Positions 1 to 6,621 of a DNA stretch of 7,731 nt are shown piece after piece; position 1 is the first letter of the stretch; the number at the start of each line of letters is the position of its first letter. The position numbers were made by a program, and so were the translations under genes. Location: positions 1-7,731 of the forward strand of contig JBLNDJ010000030.1 of assembly GCA_050261515.1 (NCBI GenBank), given 5' to 3'. Below the pieces are notes generated by a model. It saw only the letters and a list, made by a program, of their open reading frames with translations, did not search any database and was not told where the DNA came from. This DNA comes from JBLNDJ01 sp050261515. GTDB lineage: Bacteria > Acidobacteriota > Terriglobia > Bryobacterales > Bryobacteraceae.

Positions 1-1
1 G

Positions 2-1107
2 GACAACGTGATCATCGCCGGCCATGCACGCCTGCTCGCCGCCCGCAAGCTGGGCATGACCGAGGTTCCGGTCATCGTCCTCGACCACTTGACGGAGACA
101 CAGCGCCGCGCGCTGGTTCTGGCCGACAACCGGCTGGCGCTGAACGCCGGGTAGGAATGAGGAAATGCTGCGCGTCGAGCTCGAAGCTTTGCGCGAAGAC
201 GATTTCAACCTCGAGGTACTGGGGTTCGACGACGGCGAGCTGGCGGCACTGCTCGCGGAGCCCGAGACCGAGCTTGCCGGCAACACGGACGATGACGCGG
301 TTCCGGAGGCCCCGGAAACCGCAGTTACCAAGCCCGGCAACATCTGGCTGCTGGGCGACCACCGGCTGCTGTGCGGCGACGCCACTCAGATCGAAGCCGT
401 GGAGAAGGTGCTCGCCGGCGGTCTTGCCGATATGGTGTTCACCGACCCGCCGTACAACGTAAACTACGGCGCGACGATGAAGGACAAGCTGCGCGGCAAG
501 GCCCACCGGAAGATCGCCAACGACAATTTGGGTTCGGGCTTCGAGCAGTTCCTGCGCGACGCCTGCGCGAATGTGCTGGCGGTGACGAAGGGCGCCGTCT
601 ACATCTCGATGTCGTCCTCGGAGCTGCACACGCTGCATAAGGCGTTCACCGAGGCCGGCGGCCACTGGTCGACGTTCGTCATCTGGGCCAAGCACGTTTT
701 CACGATGGGCCGCTCCGATTACCAGCGGCAGTACGAGCCGATCCTGTACGGCTGGAAAGAAGGCACGGACCACTACTGGTGCGGCGCCCGCGACCAGGGC
801 GACGTGTGGTTCATCAAGAAGCCCGTCGCCAACGATCTGCATCCGACGATGAAGCCGGTCGAGCTGGTCGAGCGCGCCATTCGCAACTCCAGCAAAAGCC
901 GCGACACGGTGCTCGATCCCTTCGGCGGTTCCGGCTCGACGGTCATAGCGTGCGAGAAGACGGGCCGCCAGGCGCGCGTGGTCGAGCTCGAAGAAGTATT
1001 GCGACGTGATCGTGCGGCGCTGGCAGGAGTTCACGGGCAGGCAGGCGGTGCTCGAAGCGGACGTGCGCACGTTCGACAAATCCGCACGGGTGGAGACTGC
1101 GGCGTAA
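2..1107 (+). pseudogene. ParB-like domain / DNA methyltransferase fusion, 5'-partial, two frameshifts
   Basis: This is an orphan phage-type DNA methyltransferase with an N-terminal ParB-like domain; it would methylate adenine N6 or cytosine N4 in DNA. The 5' end lies outside the window. Codons 2-151 give the ParB tail (IIAGHARLLAARKLG, then LADNRLALNAG) and stop at TAG 152-154. Dropping A153 restores GWNEEMLRVELEAL, the expected continuation. From 165 the methylase reads with motif IV DPPY at 444-455 and motif I FGGSGST at 921-941. Motif IV before motif I is the beta-class order. Near 990-994 the frame shifts again: the expected KYCDVIVRRWQEFTGRQ ending runs from 994 to TAA 1105-1107. A two-base loss in a GA repeat fits family spacing best; a one-base gain is possible. 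As written, the frame from ATG 165 misses that TAA and stays open to 1343, through the next gene. The family call is firm; the target site is unknown. Real decay and sequence error cannot be separated here. Confidence 0.88.
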
Positions 1108-1343
1108 TGGAAGAGCGGCTGATTGGATTGATTGTCCCCGGAATCGGGCTGGTTTCGGGGCTGATTGCGGCCTACGTGAGCCTCCAGAACCGGGCGCTGC
1201 TGGCGGAGGTGCGCAAGGAACTCGCCGAGCAGGAGAACCGGATCATTTCGCGCCTGAACGGTCTGTACGTGCGCTCGGCCGAATGCCAGCTGCGGGAAGA
1301 CAACGTGCGCATGCGGCTGGATTCGATCGAGCAAAGGTTGTGA
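1107..1343 (+). CDS. small single-span membrane protein with coiled-coil tail
   Basis: I do not recognise this 78-aa protein. Residues 5-26 are hydrophobic (LIGLIVPGIGLVSGLIAAYV) and should form one membrane segment. The rest is charged and heptad-like (LLAEVRKELAEQENRI, then VRMRLDSIEQRL) and probably forms a coiled coil. ATG 1107-1109 overlaps the restored methylase stop TAA 1105-1107 by one base, and GTGGAG lies about 11 bases upstream, so translation is probably coupled. This ATG is in frame with the broken methylase frame, so a gene finder would see one 392-aa ORF from 165; I treat them as two genes because the conserved methylase C-terminus uses another frame. The shape and place suggest a lysis accessory protein (holin- or spanin-like) or a phage membrane protein, but nothing in the sequence proves it. 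Its stop codon lies inside the 28-bp palindrome at 1334-1361. Confidence 0.6.
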   Translation: MEERLIGLIVPGIGLVSGLIAAYVSLQNRALLAEVRKELAEQENRIISRLNGLYVRSAECQLREDNVRMRLDSIEQRL

Positions 1344-1361
1344 CCGCGCGGTCACAACCTT
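1334..1361. terminator. perfect 28-bp palindrome between convergent genes, probable bidirectional terminator
   Basis: The left arm AAGGTTGTGACCGC (1334-1347) is followed directly by its exact reverse complement (1348-1361). As RNA it would fold into a 12-bp stem with a CGCG loop on either strand. It contains the stop codon of the plus-strand membrane-protein gene (1341-1343) and, in mirror position, that of the minus-strand 60-aa gene (1352-1354). Placement between convergent genes suggests a shared terminator. There is no T-tract on either side, so it is not a textbook intrinsic terminator. A dimeric-protein binding site or an mRNA 3'-end stabiliser are alternatives. Confidence 0.6.
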
Positions 1362-1534
1362 CGGCGTGCGGTCCGGTAGCGCCAGCGCAGGTAGGCGGAG
1401 TAGAGGCGGCCGATCAGGAGCCAGAGACAACCTGGTCTCGACGGGTGGGCGGTAGGCTGGGACTTCGCGGCATCGAGACAGCGGAGGAGGAGCTGCTGCT
1501 CCTCCTCGCTGCGGTCTTCGAATTCGATCATCAT
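1352..1534 (-). CDS. hypothetical 60-aa protein, last gene of minus-strand cassette
   Basis: I do not recognise this protein. It has an acidic, glutamate-rich N-terminus (EFEDRSEEEQQ), a short hydrophobic stretch at about residues 36-49 (GCLWLLIGRLYSAY) and a very basic C-terminus (RWRYRTARRRL). It could be a small membrane-associated or nucleic-acid-binding protein. It starts only 10 bases after the DUF3489 stop. Two ATG codons stand in tandem (1532-1534 and 1529-1531), and there is no strong ribosome binding site, so it probably depends on translation of the gene before it. The last sense codons and the stop (AGG TTG TGA) come from the palindrome that also ends the convergent plus-strand gene. 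Gene status rests on position, spacing and the open frame rather than on a known family. Confidence 0.5.
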   Translation of the reverse strand: MMIEFEDRSEEEQQLLLRCLDAAKSQPTAHPSRPGCLWLLIGRLYSAYLRWRYRTARRRL

Positions 1535-1544
1535 GGCGGCCGGC

Positions 1545-2096
1545 CTACTGCGCGAGCTGGTAGGCGCGCTCGCCGTCGGGGCGCTTCGTGGACTCGACCT
1601 TGAACCCCATCTTCTTGGAGAGCGTGCCGCTGATGAAGCCGCGGACGCTGTGGGCCTGCCAGCCGGTGGCCTCCATGATGTCCTTGAGGGTGGCGCCGTC
1701 CGGGCGGCGGATCAGTTCGAGCACGATGGCCTTCTTGCTGCCTTCGCGCGCCGTGGGCGTTCCGGCCTCGGCCTTGGCCGCCTGCCTCGGACTCTTGGCC
1801 TTCGGCGCGACGCTGGCCGCCTGTGGCGCGGCGGGGGAGTCCAGGCGCTGGATGGCCTTCCAGACGCGGGCCACGGCCGTCTTGCGGTCGGTGAACTTCT
1901 TGACCGGTTTCAGGCCGTCGAAGGGCGCCACTCCGGCGAAGCTGTTCCAGACCTGGACCAACCGGTCGGCCGGCCAGTTCGCGGCGAGCTTGGCGAGCTC
2001 CTTCTCGCTCGCGAAATGCTCCTGGCCTTCGGGAACCTGCTCGGCGGCAGGGAAGGCCGTGATGTTGTTGTCGGTGTCGATCGCAAACAGTCTCAT
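1545..2096 (-). CDS. DUF3489 domain protein
   Basis: This 183-aa protein carries a C-terminal DUF3489 domain at about residues 119-182. The sequence shows the family core: KKAIVLELIRRPDGATLKDI, then MEATGWQAHSVRGFISGTL, then KKMGFKVESTKRPDGERAYQL. The fold looks like a winged helix, so DNA binding is likely; the precise role is not known. Residues 1-84 form a separate N-terminal module (MRLFAIDTDNNITAF, then WPADRLVQVWNSFAG, PFDGLKPVKKFTDRKTA). An Ala/Lys/Pro-rich linker (about 86-118) joins the two. The start is well supported: AAGGAG (complement of 2101-2106) sits four bases before ATG 2094-2096. It lies between two small genes on the same strand and against the direction of the packaging operon. 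DUF3489 proteins are common in prophage-like regions of Proteobacteria and Acidobacteriota. It may be a regulator of this cassette or of the neighbouring late genes; that is inference. Confidence 0.88.
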   Translation of the reverse strand: MRLFAIDTDNNITAFPAAEQVPEGQEHFASEKELAKLAANWPADRLVQVWNSFAGVAPFDGLKPVKKFTDRKTAVARVWKAIQRLDSPAAPQAASVAPKAKSPRQAAKAEAGTPTAREGSKKAIVLELIRRPDGATLKDIMEATGWQAHSVRGFISGTLSKKMGFKVESTKRPDGERAYQLAQ

Positions 2097-2100
2097 GGTT

Positions 2101-2106
2101 CTCCTT
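2101..2106 (-). promoter_or_regulatory. strong Shine-Dalgarno of the DUF3489 gene
   Basis: The minus strand reads AAGGAG here, followed by four bases (AACC) and the ATG at 2096. It is one of the best ribosome binding sites in the window. It lies in the 15-base gap after the 76-aa gene stop (2112-2114) and fixes the DUF3489 start. Confidence 0.75.
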
Positions 2107-2111
2107 TCGAT

Positions 2112-2342
2112 TCAGAACTTCATGCCGGCGAGTTTCCCGCCGGCGGTGATGGTGAGGTCTTTGTAATAGCCGCTGTGGATGCGTGCCCATCCGAACGGCG
2201 TGTGAATTTCGTGGCGGGCGGCGATCCGGCTCAACTTCAGCCGGTGCGTGCCGTTGTCGAACTCCTTCTTGAGGTGGCCAAAGCGGTCGAGCTTCCAACC
2301 TTCCGCCGTGGCCCACTGGATCAGTTGATCGCGGGTGATCAT
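2112..2342 (-). CDS. conserved-looking 76-aa phage hypothetical protein
   Basis: This small protein begins MITRDQLIQWATAEGWKLDR and ends with RIHSGYYKDLTITAGGK followed by LAGMKF. Similar short proteins, with a helix-start, a middle stretch rich in short beta strands (HRLKLSRIAARHEIHTPFGW) and a terminal SGYYKDL...GKLAGM motif, occur as unnamed genes in phages and prophages as far as I recall; no function is known to me. I chose ATG 2340-2342. An ATG five codons upstream (2355-2357, MNGVAMITRD) is possible, and the frame stays open to 2432, but the extra residues look like intergenic sequence. It is the first gene of the minus-strand cassette, 15 bases before DUF3489, and probably shares its promoter in 2343-2443. 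It is soluble, with no signal peptide or membrane segment. Confidence 0.6.
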   Translation of the reverse strand: MITRDQLIQWATAEGWKLDRFGHLKKEFDNGTHRLKLSRIAARHEIHTPFGWARIHSGYYKDLTITAGGKLAGMKF

Positions 2343-2443
2343 AGCGACCCCATTCATCGCTTCTGTTCCCGCGAATGGCAAGCTGAATCCGACAACTGAA
2401 TCCCGCGACGTTTCAAACAGATCCGGGCGCAAACGATTTGCTC
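2343..2443. promoter_or_regulatory. divergent intergenic region between reverse cassette and packaging operon
   Basis: About 100 bases separate the start of the minus-strand cassette from the small terminase start, so promoters for both directions would be expected here. I find no convincing sigma70 -35/-10 pair on either strand. An 8-base direct repeat CTGAATCC occurs at 2383-2390 and 2396-2403 (13 bases apart), which could be a pair of operator half-sites but may be chance. The stretch is less GC-rich than the flanking genes. In lambda-type phages the cos site lies next to the small terminase gene, so cos is also possible here, but no diagnostic motif is visible. Confidence 0.35.
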
Positions 2444-2935
2444 ATGGCCGAATCGCGCCAGTTAATGAGCCAGGCCGAGTACGCACGGCACCGTGGCAAG
2501 AGCCGGCAGTACATCAGCCGGTTGGCGAAGGCCGGCGTGCTGGTGATGCGCGGCGGCAAGGTGGACGCCGCCGCCTCGGACGCGGTTCTGGACGACCGGC
2601 CGGAGCCGGTCTCGGAGCGGATCACGGCGGCTCCGGAGGCCGCCCCGTCCGTCGCCACGTTCGCCCAGGCGCGCACGGCCGACATGGTCTTCCGCGCGAA
2701 GCTCCGCAAGATCGAGTACGACGTCCGGATTGGGAAGCTCATCGAGGCGGAACTGTTCAAGCAGCGGATCGAGGCCATCGGTATCGCGATCAAGGAGGCG
2801 ATCCTGGCGTGGCCGAACCGCGTCGCGCCGGAGATCACGCCGCTCACCGACGAGCGCCAGGTGCGCGATGTGCTCATGCGAGAGGCTCGCGTGCTGATCA
2901 ACGACCTTCGCGGTGCCGTCCAGTATGCGCGTTGA
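2444..2935 (+). CDS. phage terminase small subunit (Nu1-like)
   Basis: This 163-aa protein has an N-terminal DNA-binding helix-turn-helix at about residues 8-45 (MSQAEYARHRGKSRQYISR, then LAKAGVLVMRGGKVD). It resembles the HTH of phage Nu1-type small terminases and related proteins. A Pro/Ala/Glu-rich linker follows (about 46-70). The C-terminal half is helical (TADMVFRAKLRKIEYDVRIG, then LFKQRIEAIGIAIKEAIL) and should drive oligomerisation and contact with the large subunit. The role is recognition of the packaging site and recruitment of the GpA ATPase. ATG 2444 is chosen, with ATG 2465 (MSQAEYAR) as a real alternative; neither has a clear ribosome binding site. The reading frame overlaps the start of the large terminase gene by 11 bases, which is the usual order for this pair. 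Identification rests on the HTH type and on the neighbour. Confidence 0.82.
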   Translation: MAESRQLMSQAEYARHRGKSRQYISRLAKAGVLVMRGGKVDAAASDAVLDDRPEPVSERITAAPEAAPSVATFAQARTADMVFRAKLRKIEYDVRIGKLIEAELFKQRIEAIGIAIKEAILAWPNRVAPEITPLTDERQVRDVLMREARVLINDLRGAVQYAR

Positions 2936-4759
2936 CGAGATCCAGATCCTGGCCGCCGAAGTCCTGACGCCTCCGCCGGACCTCACGGTTTCCGCGTGGG
3001 CGGATCAGAACCGGCGACTCAGCTCCGAGTCGGCGGCCGAGAAGGGCGAGTGGCGCACGGATCGCGCCCCGTACCAGCGGGCGATCATGGACGCGCTGAG
3101 CCCATCTCATCCGGCCGAAACGGTCGTGGTGATGAGCGCCGCGCAGTTGGGCAAGTCGTCGATGTTGGAGAACTTCATCGGCTACATCATCGACCTCGAT
3201 CCGGGCCCGCTGCTGCTGGTCGAGCCGCGCGAGATCGACGCCGAGGCGTTCTCCAAGGACCGCCTGGCGCCCATGCTGCGAGATACGCCGTGCCTGCGCG
3301 GCAAGGTGGCGGACGCGCGCAGCCGCGATTCGAACAACACGATCTTGCACAAGAAGTTCCTGGGCGGCTCGATCACGCTCGCGGCGGCGAACTCGCCGGC
3401 GGGACTGGCCATGCGCTCGATCCGCTACTGCCTGCTGGACGAGGTGGACCGGTATCCCGCGAGCGCCGGCAGCGAGGGCGACCCGGTCAACCTGGCGATC
3501 ACGCGCACGGCCAACTTCTGGAACCGGAAAATCGTGCTGTGTTCGACGCCGACGACGAAGGGGGCGTCGCGGATCGAGGCGGCCTGGCTCAACTCGAACC
3601 AGCAGAGCTTCTGGGTTCCCTGCCCGCACTGCGGGCACTTCCAGGTCCTCACGTGGGGGAACCTGATTTGGCCGAAAGGAGCGCCCGAGAAGGCGCAGTA
3701 CCGGTGCGAGCATTGCTCGAAGCCGATCGGCGACTGGCAGAAGCACGGGATGCTGAAACTGGGCGAGTGGCGCGCGGCCAAGCCGGAGGTCACCGACATT
3801 GCCGGTTTCTGGATTAACGGCCTCTACTCGCCGTGGCGGAAGTGGGGCGCGCTCGCGCGGAAGTTCCTGGCCGACAGGCGCTCGCCCGAGACGCACCGCG
3901 AGTTCGTCAACACGGTGCTGGCCGAGCCTTGGGACGACGAAGCAGAAACCAGCGTTCCGGTGGCGGCGGTAATGGCGCGGCGCGAGTTCTACCGCGCGCC
4001 GGTTCCGTACGGCGCCGCGGTGTTGACGGCCGGCGTCGATGTCCAGAAGGACCGGCTCGAGCTGGAGGTCGTGGGCTGGGGGCGCGGCGAAGAGTCCTGG
4101 TCGATCGAGTACCGAGTCCTCCCCGGCGATCCGTCCGGAGCTGCGCTCTGGCAGGAACTCGATGCCTATCTCGAACGCCGGTGGCTGCACGAGGCCGGCA
4201 TCTCGCTGCCTGTCGCGGCCTGCTCGATCGACTCCGGATGGGAGTCGCAGGCGGTTTACGACTTCTGCCGCACGCGCGCCCACCGGCGCATCTTCGCGGT
4301 GAAAGGTAAGGGCGGCCGCTTCCGGTGTGGCAGCGCAAGCCGACGGCGAAAAACATCCGCGGCGAGAAGCCGTGGATCGTCGGCACGGACACGGCCAAGG
4401 AAACCATCTTCGGCCGGCTGAAGAATCCGACGCCGGGCACGCCCGGTTTCTGTCACTTCCCCGCCGACCGCGAGGAGCGGTACTTCGAGCAGCTCCTCGG
4501 CGAAGTGCTGGTCACGGCGTACAAGAAGGGCAAGCCGAATCGCGAGTGGCGTCCCAAGCCCGGCGTGCGGCAGGAAGCGCTTGACGCCCGGGTCTACGCC
4601 TATGCAGCGCTGCGCGCGCTGGTCTCGATGGGGCTCTCGCTCGATAACGAGGCCGACCGCATCGTTGCGCTTGCGGGCGAGAGGCCGCGCCCGGCGGCGC
4701 CGCCGCGCGAGGAACGGCGATGGCTCGGTGGACGCACCAGGAACTGGTTCGAAAGATGA
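2925..4759 (+). pseudogene. phage terminase large subunit, GpA family, single frameshift
   Basis: This is the packaging motor ATPase and DNA-cutting nuclease. Restored it is about 611 aa, a normal GpA length. The ATPase part shows the P-loop equivalent SAAQLGKSS (residues 71-79), Walker B LLDEVDRYP (D172, E173) and a CSTPT coupling motif. A zinc-binding insert has CPHC (C233, C236) and CEHC (C261, C264). The nuclease part shows aspartates at D372 (AGVDVQKDRLEL), D436 (CSIDSGWE) and about D554 (EALDARVYAYAAL). The frame breaks after F466: TTC CGG TGT at 4320-4328 should read TTC CCG GTG TGG, so one C is missing from a C run. The first frame then ends at 4421, while the correct C-terminus (WQRKPT, then KETIFGRLKNPTPGTPGFCHF) reads from 4325 to TGA 4757-4759. 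ATG 2925 is chosen, inside the end of the small-subunit gene; GTG 2913 is an alternative. A truncated product would lack the last nuclease aspartate. Confidence 0.93.
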
Positions 4760-4938
4760 AGATCCGGAGCATGCCACCACAGGCCGGCCGCACCGAGTGG
4801 GAGTACATGGTCGTCACCGGCGACGCGGAATCGCCGGAGTTGCTGGCCGAATGCGGCGCCTTAGGCTGGGAGCTCGTGGCCGTGGTGCGCGAGTTCGGGG
4901 CGCGGGCGACGTTCTACTTCAAGCGGCGGAAGAACTGA
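4756..4938 (+). CDS. DUF4177-like small protein in packaging operon
   Basis: This 60-aa protein has the DUF4177 pattern: WEYMVV near the start (residues 15-20), then an acidic spacer, LLAECGALGWELVAVV (29-44) and a terminal beta strand with FYFKRRKN (53-60). The GWELV and FKR elements are the family hallmarks. The function of DUF4177 proteins is not established; they are small, soluble, probably alpha/beta. ATG 4756 overlaps the terminase stop as ATGA, which points to translational coupling. An upstream ATG at 4720 has a good GAGGAA five bases away and would add 12 residues inside the terminase end; I cannot exclude it. The gpW-like gene follows after one base. Such a gene between terminase and gpW is not part of the lambda plan and may be a small accessory gene. 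Confidence 0.65.
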   Translation: MKIRSMPPQAGRTEWEYMVVTGDAESPELLAECGALGWELVAVVREFGARATFYFKRRKN

Positions 4939-4939
4939 C

Positions 4940-5131
4940 ATGACGCTTTCGGAATTACAGGCCAAGCGTGACGAAATCTTGAATTCGCTGGGCATCGCCC
5001 GCCTGGAGTTCGGCGAGCGGAGCGTGCAGTATGCCGAGCAGCAGCAGGCGCTCGCGCTGATCGACGCCGAGATCGCCAAGGCGAGCAGCACCACGGACCG
5101 GTTTAGCCTGGCCCGGGCTTCAAAAGGATGA
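4940..5131 (+). CDS. gpW-like phage head-tail joining protein
   Basis: This 63-aa protein sits exactly where lambda has gene W, between the large terminase and the portal. It resembles the gpW family in size and pattern: two helices (LSELQAKRDEILNSLGIARL and QYAEQQQALALIDAEIAKAS) around a short beta hairpin (FGERSVQYAE), then a flexible tail. gpW-like proteins bind the portal after DNA is packaged and form the surface to which the tail attaches. ATG 4940 follows the previous stop by one base, with GGAAG seven bases upstream. The stop overlaps the portal start as ATGA (5128-5131). The match is by pattern and gene order; the sequence is short, so a profile search would be needed for certainty. 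Confidence 0.78.
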   Translation: MTLSELQAKRDEILNSLGIARLEFGERSVQYAEQQQALALIDAEIAKASSTTDRFSLARASKG

Positions 5132-6621
5132 ACTGGCTCGATCGCGCAATTACGTGGGTGTCTCCGGAAGCCGGCCTGCGCCGCGTCCGCGCGCGGCGCG
5201 CGGCCGAGATGGTGCGCCTCGCCTACGAAGGCGCACGCGCGACGCGGCGGACGGACGGCTGGATCACCACCGGCAACTCGGCCAACGCCGAGATCGTGCT
5301 GGCGCTGTCGAAGCTGCGCGAACGCTCGCGCGACCTCGTGCGCAACAACCCATACGCGGCGCGGGCCGTGGCCGAGGTTGTGGGCAACGCCGTCGGTACG
5401 GGCATCACGGCGCAGGCGCGGACCGGCCTGCCGGAATTGAACCGCCAGATCGACGCGGCGTGGCTCGACTGGATCGAGCGGTGCGACGCCGATGGACAGC
5501 TCGACTTCTATGGCATCCAGGCTCTGGTTGCGCGGACGGTTTTCGAGAGCGGCGAGTGCCTGGTCCGGTTCCGGCAGCGCCGCGACGGCGACGGCTTCAA
5601 AGTGCCGGTCCAGTTGCAGGTGCTCGAACCGGACTACCTCGACCAGTCGAAGACGCAGAAGACCGACACGGGGTACATCATCCAGGGCGTCGAGTTCGAC
5701 CTGGTCGGCCGGCGCACCTTTTACTGGCTCTTCGGGCAGCATCCGGGCGAGGTGACCCAGACCTCGCTTCGCGGCTCGCTCGTGAGCGCGCGCGTGCCGG
5801 CTTCCGAGGTCCTGCACATCTACCGCAAGGACAGGCCGGGCCAGGTGCGCGGCGTGCCGTGGCTGGCGCCGGTCATTATCACACTGCGCGACCTCGACGA
5901 ATACGAGGAAGCCGAGCTGGTGCGCAAGAAGATCGAGGCCTGTTTCGCGGCCTTCGTCACGCAGCCGCAGGGGCCGGAAGGCCCGCCGATCGCGCCGGCA
6001 TCCACCGATGCCGAGACCGGGCGCCGCGTCGAGTCGTTCGAGCCGGGCATGATCGAGTACCTCAAGCCGGGCGAGGAGATCACGTTTTCGACGCCGTCGG
6101 CATCGAGCGGATACCGCGATTACGTCGCCACCCGGCAAAGCTCGATTGCAACCGGCCTGCAGCTCACTTACGAGCAGTTAACCGGCGACCTCTCGCGCGT
6201 GAACTACTCGTCCTACCGCGCCGGCCTGCTCAGCTTCCGCAACGGCATCGAGTTGTTCCGGTGGCTGACGTTCATCCCGATGCTGTGCATCCCCGCGTGG
6301 AACCGGTTCGTCGACGTGGCGTTCACGGCGGGTGCGATCCCGCAGCCCGGGCCCTTCAAAGCGGAATGGACGCCGCCCGACTTCGGCAGCGTGGACCCGT
6401 ACAAGGACTCGGCGGCCACGCTCAACCGCATCCGCACCGGCACGTTGACGTTGCGGCAGGCGATTGCCGAGCAGGGTTACGACCCCGACGCGCAGCTCGA
6501 GCAGATCGCCGAGATCAACCGCCTGCTCGATGAGCGCGGGATCGTGCTCGATTGCGACCCGCGCAAGGTGACCCAGAGCGGCGCGGGACAGAAAGAAGCG
6601 GTCAAGGAGAACAATGCCTGA
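5128..6621 (+). CDS. phage portal protein, lambda family
   Basis: This 497-aa protein is a lambda-type portal (gpB family), which forms the dodecameric ring at one prohead corner through which DNA enters and leaves. Family features are clear: RDLVRNNPYAARAV (from residue 68) in the N-terminal part, the middle segment around RQSSIATGLQLTYEQLTGD (ending about 354) and NYSSYRAGLLSFRNGIELFR (from 359). The C-terminal part (FGSVDPYKDSAATLNRIRTG, then QAIAEQGYDPD) is the usual end of the family. The length is normal and the frame is intact for 1.5 kb, unlike three of its neighbours. ATG 5128 overlaps the gpW-like stop as ATGA. AAGG touches the start codon directly, too close for a normal ribosome binding site, so coupling is likely. 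The end overlaps the protease start by 8 bases. Confidence 0.95.
   Translation: MNWLDRAITWVSPEAGLRRVRARRAAEMVRLAYEGARATRRTDGWITTGNSANAEIVLALSKLRERSRDLVRNNPYAARAVAEVVGNAVGTGITAQARTGLPELNRQIDAAWLDWIERCDADGQLDFYGIQALVARTVFESGECLVRFRQRRDGDGFKVPVQLQVLEPDYLDQSKTQKTDTGYIIQGVEFDLVGRRTFYWLFGQHPGEVTQTSLRGSLVSARVPASEVLHIYRKDRPGQVRGVPWLAPVIITLRDLDEYEEAELVRKKIEACFAAFVTQPQGPEGPPIAPASTDAETGRRVESFEPGMIEYLKPGEEITFSTPSASSGYRDYVATRQSSIATGLQLTYEQLTGDLSRVNYSSYRAGLLSFRNGIELFRWLTFIPMLCIPAWNRFVDVAFTAGAIPQPGPFKAEWTPPDFGSVDPYKDSAATLNRIRTGTLTLRQAIAEQGYDPDAQLEQIAEINRLLDERGIVLDCDPRKVTQSGAGQKEAVKENNA
6604..6609 (+). promoter_or_regulatory. strong Shine-Dalgarno of the prohead protease gene
   Basis: AAGGAG lies inside the portal gene, four bases before ATG 6614. 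It supports this start, which overlaps the portal stop (6619-6621), and suggests strong translation of the protease/capsid gene. Confidence 0.7.

Noticed and set aside
151..170. Programmed ribosomal frameshift as the explanation for the ParB/methylase break.
   Set aside because: There is no slippery heptamer, and the restored family sequence needs removal of a base at an ordinary site.
72..1430. Long minus-strand open frame (452 codons) opposite the methylase and membrane-protein genes.
   Set aside because: It is Arg/Ala/Leu-rich low-information sequence, the usual antisense shadow in GC-rich DNA, and it runs across the breaks of a gene with clear catalytic motifs on the plus strand.
1533..2399. 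Plus-strand open frame (288 codons) through the reverse cassette.
   Set aside because: The DUF3489 match, its strong Shine-Dalgarno and the compact spacing show that the minus strand is coding here.
2898..4283. Long minus-strand open frame (461 codons) opposite the terminase.
   Set aside because: The plus strand has Walker, zinc-finger and nuclease motifs; the antisense protein shows no motif and typical shadow composition.
4861..6138. Long minus-strand open frame (425 codons) opposite the gpW-like and portal genes.
   Set aside because: It covers three real plus-strand genes and their coupled junctions and has no recognisable domain.
5154..6533. Second plus-strand open frame (459 codons) inside the portal gene.
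   Set aside because: It is a frame-shifted shadow of the intact portal with Arg/Ala/Gly-rich composition and no ribosome binding site.
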